Made by a program: the position numbers and the translations under genes. Below the pieces are notes generated by a model. The model saw only the letters and a list, made by a program, of their open reading frames with translations. It searched no databases and had not been told where the DNA came from. A stretch of 64,000 nt of DNA, from positions 3,534,001-3,598,000 of the forward strand of contig OZ020244.1 in NCBI GenBank assembly GCA_963971285.1. The letters run 5' to 3'. The first letter of the stretch is position 1. Every line of letters starts with the position of its first letter. Below are positions 41,401 through 53,400 of this stretch, in pieces. This DNA is from Astropecten irregularis. Lineage: Eukaryota > Echinodermata > Asteroidea > Paxillosida > Astropectinidae.

Positions 41401-44400
41401 ACATTACATGCCATGCACAAAGTGCACATTCAACCCGACTTTTGGACAAAACAAAGAAAAAACGACGAAAAAAAAAATCTTTTTAACAGTCTTCACCACT
41501 TGCTCACCAATCTTTAAAAGGAAGAATTTTACCAGAAAGAGAAACAAATGGTAGTGCTGGGTTGGATTTCACAAAACATTTAAGGTAATATCATACTTTG
41601 GTTTTTGTCAAAGCAATCCAGTTTCATGGGCAGAAATATCAAGAAAGATACAGTAACAGTCATCTGTGAAATTCCCAGTCCCATACAGTGCCCACTTTTT
41701 GGAGAAAACAGTGAAAAATCTTTTCACAGTATTTTTGATCTTCCGAAGTACAAAATTGTTTTTAATCAATTCATTGGTTTTACTCTTTTCTGGATAAATA
41801 TGTACAGCATTTCAGGCATAGAAATGTTTATGTTATGTTTCTACCATCACCATCTTTATACCCTGTATCTTATACTGTTCTGTTCTGTTCGGGTATGCGG
41901 CCAAAGTATGATAGTACCTTTAAGATCCTAAAGGTGTCAATAATCACACTTCGCTTCAGAATTATTAAGGGAGAAAAAAATTAATACTGGTTAGGTCCAG
42001 CCACTGAAAAACCAGGCAATCCTTGAACTATCAATTTCCTGCTGTGTTCTGGATCATAGTTGGCATAAACCTGATTGACAGATTGAGTCCACATTGACAT
42101 CCAGAATGCAGGCTTCATTGATTTTAAGCAGCTCTATTGTATTCAGAGCAGGCTTTTCAATGGTTGGGCCCAATCTATTTCTCTTTTTAATATTTTAAGA
42201 TCTACATCAGCACATTATGAAATCGGCCCCAGGTTTAAAGGTATCAGACATGAATATTTGGAGGAAATTCTCAATGAGTTACATGTACATCAAGTCTTTT
42301 ATAGCAATCTTGGATTGAGACTCTGGCAATCGTTTTGCACTATGTACCCCAACACATAATGTAAATAAAACCTGTACATGTACATTCAAGAATTCAAGAA
42401 ACTTTTCAGAAAGAGAAGTCATTTTGGGGTGAACAAAGAAAATCAACTGAAGCAGATTATAGCCTGATATTACCACAACAATGCACTACCAAATGTGCTA
42501 TCCAGACCTATGCTGGCAGCATGTTATCTCTGACATTCAATTTCTTTTTTAGATTTGCAGCATTGCTGACATTGAGTTGCTCATTGAAGAGTGAAAGCTA
42601 GCATTGTGACTACCTCAAGGTTTGGAAACAAAATGGCTGTTTATTATGTGAACAATGCATAAACTTCTTGGCCAATGCTCTGGTAGAGAACCAATGCCAG
42701 AATTAGGATCCAAAAGGCCTTTTCACAGGATGCTAAAAAGATTTGCAAGGCTTGTGAGTTTTTCTAATGCTGGAGAAATTTCTCAAGGATTCACTAGGGA
42801 CGTTGGTCAATCTCAAGCATTAATGTCCTTTCACACAATGACACTTTTGTAAGATGTTGCAAGCATGAGAAAAACTCACAAACCTTGTGAGTGTTTTTAG
42901 CATTGTGTGAAAAGGCCTTGGGGAATATATACAGAGGCAAGTACCTCAGCCAATTTTTCTTTGCTCACACCAAAATCACAAAACAAGAGGCAAGCCAAAT
43001 ACAGATCAAGGCCCAATTTCATAGAGCTGCTAAGCACAAAATTGCTTTTTAAGCATAAAAAGTCTTCCTTGATCAAACAGGATTACCAACCAAATTTTCA
43101 TATGAGGTTTTATAATGCTTTTCACTTGTATGCGGCCATTGTTTGCTGAGCATAACATTCACAAGGAGTTTTTTCTGGCATACTGATTTTATTTACTAGG
43201 TTTTTGGTGCTTAATCAGCTTTTGGTGCTTTGGCAGCTTTTGGTGCTTAAGCAGCTCTATGAATCTAGCCCAAGACTATCACCATGACAAGGTTTATGCA
43301 TGCTGACGTCATGCAGTTTGTGCATAGCTCAGGACCACAAGACCAATCCGGTCACTTACTTCATACCCGACTCTCCTCTCCAGCCAATTCTCCCCACCGG
43401 ACAAGCGGTTGTAGCACTGGATACGTAAACAGTGGGTTTCAAGTTTAGGACATGCGGGTGGGGGATCTTCAAAGTTTCTCATTTTAGTCACACTAATTAG
43501 CAATTCGGAGGGGAGGGGAGCGGGGAATTTGAATAATGCCTGGTAACGTGACTTAAGAAGCAAGTATATGCCCAAAATTTGAGTCCCCTGATGACACTGT
43601 ATCACATAATTCTGAGTATTAATGGGAGAGAAACTTAAAAACTGGTTGGACAAAGCTGCTGAAAAGCCTGACCAGATCTGGGCTTTGCCTGGGATTTGAG
43701 GCTTCTATAATCCCTAGCCTTGAACTATCAACTTCAAGCCCTTGTTGTGTCCTGGATCATAATTGACACTAAACCTGATTGACTGAGTCCACATCATAGA
43801 GTTAAATAAAAAACTAGAGTGCGCGCTTCGTATTCAATGTGCGTGCTCTCGGCACTCTGGCACGGACGCGCAGCCGCCATTTTAGTTGGGGTGACTGAGC
43901 AACCGCAGTAGAGTCCAAATACATTATTAGCATCCTCCCGGTTATTATTATTATACGGTACCCGGATGTTACTCAAAGAGCTGCGCGCACTGTGCGTGAC
44001 GCGACGTGTATTTTATGCACAGTGCTGCGTGCACGAACCGGGATAAAAATATGTACGCACAATTTGAATCGGGATGCGCGCGTTTTCCCTTGTTTCCTCA
44101 ATGCAATGGAGCTGGCCATGGTTCGAGCATCACGCACAGAGTGCACACTCTAGTTTTTTATATAACTCTATGTTCCACATTGATCATGGACAGAGAAGCC
44201 AGGCTTGATTGATTTCAAGCAGCTGTATTGTAGTGAAGTGAAGGGCTGACTGAAGAAGGATAACATACCCAAAGGCCCACGCCTGGTGAGGCTTTTCAGT
44301 GGCTAGGCCCCACCAGTAGTCAAGTTTCTTTCTTAAGCCTACAACAGGATTGCATCATAAACTGCATCTCTGGAATTAGGCTAATGTTCAGTCACTTCCA

Positions 44401-47400
44401 CGAATCATGTGACATGGCATTATGTTTTTTTAGTCTGGGGAATTACTCTCTTAAGTAATTCCCCTTAATTCTCTTAAGTAATTCCTCTTAAGTATGGACT
44501 TGCAATGAATTCAAGTCAGTGTGCCAGACAATATCCATATCTTATTCTCGACAGGCTTACTACTGAATTTTGGAAAATCAATCCTTGGTTAATTCAAGCT
44601 GTTAAGGGAAAACTTTATTCACAAATTCAGCATTAGTGTGCTTTTGCTGCTTTTGGGAATGTAAAGCCAAACAAATATTTGTACTTTTGATGAGAGCCTA
44701 CATTGGTTACAAACGGCATGTATTCAAAATTAAAATGACAATGAAGATAAGAAGAATTTGAGGCTTTGCATGGTGACAATTGATATGTGGATCAGTTTGC
44801 AGAAACACCACGTAAGAATCATTCATACTTTCTCCTGATGATGACTAGAGCAGGCTAGTCAAAACGTTGAGACCTAATACAAGAAGTGTGAAAGAAATAA
44901 GATGTGCGAAAGTCTGAATGATTCTTACATGGTGTTTCCGCAAACCGGTCCACATGATAATGAAGATAGCCAACAACACCGAGCCATCAGTCTATTCCAT
45001 ACAAAAGCCTCTTTAAGTATCATTAAATATGTATGAGAATGTACAGGGGGGGATTCTTCTTTATTTGTTTCTCCTTTTTTCATATTTTTTCATTCTCATT
45101 TCTCTTCCTTGTAGCGGTTTCCCTCACTGTTATCTTGTTTTATTTCAATTCTAAGTTCATGTCCCTATTCTTTATCCAGCTCTTCATTCCACTTTTATTC
45201 AGTTTTCAAAATAAAAACTATTCCATTTTCCTCAGCCTTTAACAAAACGAATGCTTACCATAACGTTGGCATTTTCTGCATTCAGGAACGTGCTGGATAG
45301 GTCCACAGACACTCGTCTTGTAGCATTGAGAATCACACTGAAATGGAAAGGATAAAGAAAGATGCAAGATGAAAACAGTGAACACCAGGGGCCGATTTCA
45401 TCAAACTTACGACGCGTCGCAGAGTTAAGACGCATCCTTACTCTATGGACTCATCGCATCTATGCAATGCGTCGCGGAGCTTTATGAAATCGACCCCAGG
45501 TACCAATTTCATGGAATCTGTTACGGCCTATGTTTGTGCTTACCGGCACTGCTACGCGTAAAATCTATTTCATGGAATCCTTTAAGCAAGGCTTTCGGAG
45601 CTTAATCTATAAGCGAATATTTTCTAGGCTAACCTTAATTTTTTTCTGCTAATGCTCTGTCATGTGCATTCTGCTGAAAGTCCTAGCTTAGTGTAGTGAG
45701 AAAGAAAACTCTACTGTGAAAAACGCTATCCGTAAGCAGAAAAAGCCTGCTATCGTAAGTGAAGAATGTTTGCTTACGGCAACGGATTCCATTAAATTAG
45801 TCCCATGGACAAGCAGAAATGAAAACCACTGCTTCTGTGTACAGGTAATAAACCAAGTATACAAGTACAGCCCTGCGGTAAAGTTAATTCTTCATTTTTC
45901 ATCCACAAGGATGAATTGAAAGAGCACTGGAATGACAAACAAGCAGGATCGTTTGTCCGAGAAGTCCCAGACAACCAACCTGTTGGAGAGCATCCTCATA
46001 GCCATCCAGTCAGTCGGGTAGATCTCCCTTGAGGACAGATCCTTGAAGACCTTGAAGACAGTCTTGATGAATTCTCTGTGCCTCTCAACGTCCCTTAGGC
46101 TGACCTTGAACTCTTGGTAGTGGTAGTCCTTCATGAGACGAAGGAGGTCCAGGAGAACGGAGATACACAGCACCTAGGATTCATGGACATTCAGAGAGGA
46201 ATTAGAGGTAATCTCTCACAGTCTCAGGTACATCCTGAGTCCTTCAAAACAAGCCCAGTCTCCACAAGGACACGCAGCAATGAGTCAGTAAGGTATTGAA
46301 GCTTCAAATAATTTGATTCAAATAATTTTATTTTTTGTATAGGGAAGCAGGCCGAGTATGAGCTTTTGCTTTTGTCATGTACTTTCTAATCTTGACTCTT
46401 TGTATTTGTGTAATCATTTGCTTATTTCCTTTTGTTGTGACAAATGGTAACAATAGTGAAATAAAACTGCTTGGAGTTAGGGGCTGGCACATTTTGATCC
46501 TAGCAGGATCTTTATCAAGTTAGGAGGGCCTGACACGTTTCGATCCTAACGGGATCTTTATCGAAGGCGATAAAGATCCTGCTAGGATTGAAACGCATCA
46601 GGCCCTCCCAACACCAAGCAAAAAGAACCTACTTCACTTTTAGTTTGCTTTGTAAATAAACTTCACATTTCATCCCTTGTAACACCATCATATTTGATAC
46701 TTGTTAAGTTCACTGGGCCACCGCTACTGTCGAGCCTTGGCTTATGCATTATATTGTTTAACCGGAATACCGGAATGGAGAAAACGGAAACGGAACTCCA
46801 AGCATTTTATATTTCTGGTCATTATTTTGGCTGATGAGCAGTTTGCAGCAGTTTATTACTTGTATTGATCAATTAAACTATAAGGTATGGTAGAGCTTAC
46901 TGCCTGATCAAAGGAGCAGCAAGGAGTTGTGACAGGGTGGAGGTCATTCTTACCAATGTGCTGGATTTCCTGTCCAGAGACATAACCATATCCAGAATGC
47001 TCTCCAGGAGTAGTTTCACCATAATGCCCACATCAAAGTCCACTGACTCCGTCTGCAACAGTACCAGTTCAAACAATATCCAGTCAATAGAATGATATAC
47101 TTGGTAATTGAATCCAGAAAGAAACAGTTGGGGGAAATCAAACATAATTAGCAACTCAGATTTGAGGTTTGCATAGTGGGTTTACAAAGTAGGGTGTTTG
47201 TGATGACACCGTGTATCAAACTCAGATAGGCCACCTTTCCATTGGAAAATAAACCTTCAGTAATCTTCACCAATATACTCAAGCTGGAGGGTTTGGGAGT
47301 TGGACACAGTCTGCCAGTAACCTTCACTGAGAGTAGGAGGGTCATTCCCTCCATTTCACTCCAGCTGGAGGGTTTGGGAGTGTGACACAATCTGCCAGTA

Positions 47401-50400
47401 ACCTTCACTGAGAGTAGGAGGGTCATTCCCTACAATACACTCCAGCTGGAGGGTTTGGGAGTTTGACACAGTCTGCCAGTAACCTTCACTGAGAGTAGGA
47501 GGGTCATTCCCTACAATACACTCCAGCTGGAGGGTTTGGGAGTTTGGCAGTATACCATCAACCTCCACTGAGAGATGGAGGTTGATCACCTCAAATACAC
47601 ACCATGGCTTAGAATGGGAGTGTTCAGGGACTAACCTTGGATATCTTATAGAGGCTGCCCAGTATGCTGCCCAGGATGTCCACGCACATTGTAGCATCCT
47701 CCCGGTTATCAATGTGCATCTTCAGCTGTTTAGCACAAGGCTCCAACAGAAACTTCCTGGCCACTATGGATTGAATGGAACACTTCTATAAGATCTACTT
47801 GAGCATTAGGTCCAACAGTTTGAAGGTTTGGCACATTACTATTGTTTTCATCTGGCTGTGGTTTAACTACATCAATCTGGACTGTGTCTCCATCGTCCAG
47901 GCTTAAGGTACCAGACTTTTTCTTGGCTTAGGTGGTTTGTTTCTTTGGATTAGGTTCTGTCTAAAGATTCAACTTGAAACTGAAGCTGAGTGGATTTGGT
48001 CTGAGAAGAACTTTGACCATACAAGTTTCATGCTTTGTAAGAATCCATTTTGAGGAACAATTGTACGTTCAAAGAATACATACAACAAAAATTGACCTGT
48101 AAGAAGTTCTTTCTAACAAGCTGCTTCACATCATTTGCATGCAAGTTTTAATGTGCTTCTCAAAACTTTACTCTGTGCTGAGTAAAAGTCTTAACATTGG
48201 AATGAATGACTGAGGAAGAGAGAGACACTGGGGTGTGTGGCCTAGTGGTCTGGTGTGTCAAACTCAAGATCTTGGGGTCAATCTACAGATTGTGGGTTCG
48301 AATCCAGCCATGGGTTAGGGGTGCTTGCGTCCTTGGGCAAGACACTTTGTCACATATTGCTCCTATTCACCCAGGAGTATAAATGGGTACCTGTGAGGGT
48401 AGAGATGGCTTTGTGCTTGATTAGCCTTTGTGCGCCTTACAGCAGCCAGGGGCTGTATACTCCCAGGGAGTTGAGATGGTTTAAGGAATGTGAATGTACC
48501 CCAAAGGTCAGGGATAATAAGACAGGCATAGAGACATCTTGGATTGTAATATGCTTCATATAAAAGCCACAACTCACTTGTGTCCTTGAAGAGGTTGCTC
48601 TTGATGGTCTCCGACAGGAAGACGAGTTTTGCCCTGAGCACCTCTGGTGGTAGGTCCCTGGGCATGTGCTCCAGGAGCTCAATGATGAACTGACTGACCT
48701 CCGGGGGTTTGTACATCACCCGCAGCTCATTGGATATGTGGCTGAAGTTCCTCAGGAGGATGAGCTGACAAGAACAAGCACAACCGTGTCTCTCTCATGA
48801 GAAAGCTATGCACTCAAACAAATCTATCATATACTTGCTTGGAATTAGGAGGGCCTGAAGCGTTTCGAAAGCGTTTGCCAAATAACGTCTATTTGACCGG
48901 TGGCTGATAATGAGATCGGTATGATCAAAGCAAAAATAAACCCAGGCTGAAGGGGTTAACAAAGTTGAGTCACAATCAAGGTCTCTCTGGAACTATTGTA
49001 AAAACAAGACAACATTGTCTCATTTTGTCATTGAGCACTGGAAACTAATTGTCTCAGCTAAAACCAGGGGCCAATTTCATAGAGCTGCTTAAGCACCAAA
49101 ATTTGCTTAAGCACCAAAACCTTCATAAATAAAATCAGTATGCCAGCCAAAACTCCTTGTGAATGTTATGCTCAGCAAACAATGGCCGAATACAAGTCAG
49201 AAACAGTAAACATCACATGAAAATTTTGGTAATCCTGTTTGATCAAGGAAGACTTTTCATGCTTAAGCAAATTTTTGTGCTTAGGCAGCTCTATGAAATT
49301 GGCCCCTGGACAACGATATGAGACTCTACAGTAAAGAATGACTGATACTTTCCTGAAAAAGAAAACAATTCACGGGATTTGGAAAGATGAGAATCTTTAC
49401 CTGATGGAGTTGCAATTTCTCCTCCTTCTTGTGCGTCATCAGGTTGTTCATGGAGCTGAACAGACAACGCATGCTGTCCTGGATGTTCCCATCATGCATA
49501 TCACCCGTTGCCCTGGCAAACAAACAAGATCAGTTAGGAAAGGATAGTACAAGTTCTGAGTTAATATTCTCCATCTGAAAGGTTTGCCCAGAGTACCAGT
49601 AAAAGAGAGAAACTTTAATACCCGTCTGGCCTAGCCATTGAAAATCTTAAATAAGACTTGAAGCTACGCATGGTGGATGTAGTGAAATAGGGTAGGTTTG
49701 CGGTGACACCATGGGCCGAATTCATAAAGCTCTGCGACGCGTCGCATCTATGCGGTGAGTCCACAGAGAAAGGATGCGTCTTCACTCTGCGACGTGTCGT
49801 AATTTATATGAAATCGGCCCTATGTTATCTCTTCTATGAGAGTGTGGGGTTCTAAGAAGAACCGGTAGTATTTTTCTCGCAGTTCCAGTGTGCTCTCTTC
49901 GTCTTCAGGAGAGTGACTCCTTAAAGCCAGTCAGCCAGTCACTCTCCTGAGGATGAACAGAGCACACTGTTAGGCACGTCGAGAAAAATACCACCGGTTC
50001 TTCTCAGAACCACACTCTCGCAGAAGAGATTACATGTTGTCACTGCAAACCTACCTTATTTTATTGAAAATCTTGGCCTGAAATTCTCCTCTTGCTAGCT
50101 CTGAATTTCAAATTAAAAGAACTGCTTAAAATCAACGAATCCCAGCTTTTCGGTACTATCCATGATCAATGTGGACTGTCGGTCAGGTTTATGTCAACTA
50201 TTATCCAGGCCTTTTCCAAACTTTGGATCCAGCTCTGGCTCTGTCATCGTTTCTGTCATCCAATAAAGGCTGTGGTATTTCATTCATGTTGAAGCTAAGT
50301 TTTCTTGTGCAAAACATAGCATTTACTTCCAAGCCGTTGCCAAACGCAATTACCTGTTACTTTAAATGGATGCATGAAATGGAGCCAGAGCCAGAGCCAA

Positions 50401-53400
50401 GGTTTGGAAAAGGCAGTTGCTCTATTATAAACCCAATACTGATCTGGCAAGCCAGCATTTACTGGCCAAAGCCCATGATATACATCAAGAACATGAACTG
50501 AAACCTACTTTTGATACAAGACGTGTGACCTGAAGATGAACTTGAAGAGGTTCTGCACGGCCTTGAGAGTGTTGATGACAATTTCAGCCTTCTCAATCAA
50601 AGCATGATCAATGTACCACTTCAGCTGTGCCACTAGGTACCTGCAGAATGTATTACATACAAAACAATCAGTCAATTTTCCAACAGGACAGAACATACTC
50701 CTACAAAACACTGAGTCCCACTGGTTTCAGAACCACACACTCACAAAAGAGCTTACAGTGGAACGGCGCTTTAACGAATATGGCAGGATGCACAGATACA
50801 GTGTATTGTCCGTTATAGTAGTGGTTTGTTTAGTGAATTAAAGAACCATATTGGATATGTATTGCACACAAAAATAGGGAGTCAAGGATGATGTTCGGTG
50901 AAGCCAAATGTTCGGTACAGCGGTGTTCATTATAGTGGTATTCCACTGTATATATCTACGTGGTGCTACTGCAAACCTATTACCAACTTGCAAAACAATC
51001 AGTTAAACTAATGCCTTTAAAAATAATGATAAATAAGACTTAAAGCTATGCATGGTGGAAGTACTATAAATAAAGTAAGTTTACGATAACACTATGAAAT
51101 CTCTTCTGTGTGTGGTTCTGAGAAGAACCGATGGTTTAACACTAAACCTTCAAAACAGTGTGATCTGTTCGTCACCCTCCTGAAGACGAATGGAGCATAT
51201 TGCTCGAAACGTTGAGTGTTTAACAATCGGTTCTTCTCAGAACAACATTTACAGAAGAGAGTACATGGTCTTAACGCAAACCTGCCTTATCTAAAAAATA
51301 ATGGTGAATGGTTAAGGGTAAGGAGTGCTTGTGCAGACTGCCACCTGGTTTACTTACAGGTGAGCTTGGGTGCTGGCAAAGAAGTTGTCGATGTAGGTGT
51401 CCAAGACGGCAGTGAAGGACTTGAACCGTGTGTCTCCCAGGATGCCCAGGATGTAGACCAGCGCGTCAAAGACATCCCGCTCAAAGTCACTGGCCCTCTC
51501 GTCCAGGATGTTGAACAGGGCGTCCAGTATGTCCTGCAGAACCTGGAGGATGAAAATACCAAACAAGGAGATTGTAATCCTAAATTCCCCCTTCTTGTTT
51601 CATCAGTGGTGTACAATGGTTGAGAGAATAGCATGGCGCTACTGCGCTACTGTTATTATAAAAAACATTTTAAAGTTAAAGGTACAATACATGATTGGTA
51701 AAGGTCACAGGACTGCACTCATACTTTGTCTGATCAAACATGTACATGTAATAATAAACCTCTGAAAATTTGACCTCAATTGGACATCTGAGTCACGAGA
51801 AAATAGCAAAAACCCGACTCGATTTTTCTTTAGAATAGTTTACTTTATGTTTGTTCCAAAAATCGTTCGGACGAACGATCTTTGGAAAAAACACACTAAA
51901 TATTGATTTGCTTGAAAAACCCAGCATCTGATGAACCAAGATTTCACATGGTGACTGTTTACGAACTGTTGAGTCCATTTTCTGTCTCAAACTCAATATA
52001 TTTTTTTGGAGGCCTTGCAAATCCTATATGCTCCCTTTAAGGTACCATGTGTAGACCAGCAAACAGTCCCTCGTTAATGGTTCCTAAGTATTAGTTTTAG
52101 TTTGATCAGAATAAGTATTACTGACTTAGTATTGATACCAACAAGGAACAAAAGGATGACAAAAGTTTCCTTGAATCATCCAACCAAAAGAACACCATAC
52201 CAGTGCTCTACCAACTGAGCTATCCAGCCCTATGTTGGTGGTGTCCCAAATTGTCAAGTATCTGTGTTTGTTTACCAGCCGTAAGCCATGAAACCAGTCA
52301 CATACCACTATATCCCAAGGAAAACCAACGATGATATCAATGTTTGGAGTTAGGAGGGCCTGACACGTATTGATGATATCAATGCATTAGACGTGACTTA
52401 GACATGACTCATTTTGACAAAGTCATGGACTTACTCGGACAATTTCTTGACCGCCGACTTTTGTGATGCTGTGCAGAATTTCCTTCAGCTTTTCCGGGTG
52501 TGTCTTCCACTTCAGCAGGCCAAGCAGGAACACTGCACAGGGGAAAGACAAGAGGCCAAATAATTATCTGTTCTCCTTAATGAACCATCCCAGCCGTTGC
52601 CAGTAAGCCATTTGTGAGTTAAATCTGAATAGTATCCACAGGCCAATTTCATAGATCTGCTTAGCACCAAAATTTGCTTAAGCATGAAAAGTCTTCCTTA
52701 ATTGATCACACAGGAATACCAACCAAATTTTCATGTGAGGTTTACTGCTTTTGACTTGTATTTGGCCATTGTTTGCTGAATATAACATTCACAACGAATT
52801 TTGACTGGCATACTCATTTTGTCTACCAAGGTTTTTCATGCTTAAGCAAATTTGGTGCTTAAGCAGCTCTATGAAATTGGGCCCAGTACAGAGACTTCTT
52901 TCAATGCGTATAAACAAACAAGTTTGAATTTCCCAGATTAAAGACTCTGTTACGATTTCACATAATTTCATTGCAATGTTTTGCATAGCGATACCCATCT
53001 CTGGAATGGACTGGCCCCTTTGTGCCATTCAATGTAACTTAGCAAAAGCTTGCTCCGAATCATGTGATACAGCAACAGTGTCTATAGTCTGGGGAATTCT
53101 GGTTTTTATGTTAACGTTCAATGAAAGAATTCAGTGTACCAGATATTATTCAATTTCATCTAGCGAAAGGCTTATTTACAACCGCATTTTCTTTTTTCAT
53201 CAAAAGAGGGCGCCACTTAAAAACTTGTGTTTGGATTACTGTATATGACATGGGTAGGTTTTGCAAAGCTTGACTCATTGACATGATCTGGGAAAAGAGA
53301 CCACTGCAAGTTAGTAGAGCAAGGTTGATATGTGAGCAAGGTGTATTTACCATTCTGAGTGAGCTTGGTGGAGCATATGACCGTCCTGACAGCCAGGTAC

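Noticed and set aside
44783-44960. Calling this copy a hammerhead ribozyme outright
   Set aside because: The CTGATGA and stem II fit, but the G before AAA is missing and no stem III with cleavage site was found.
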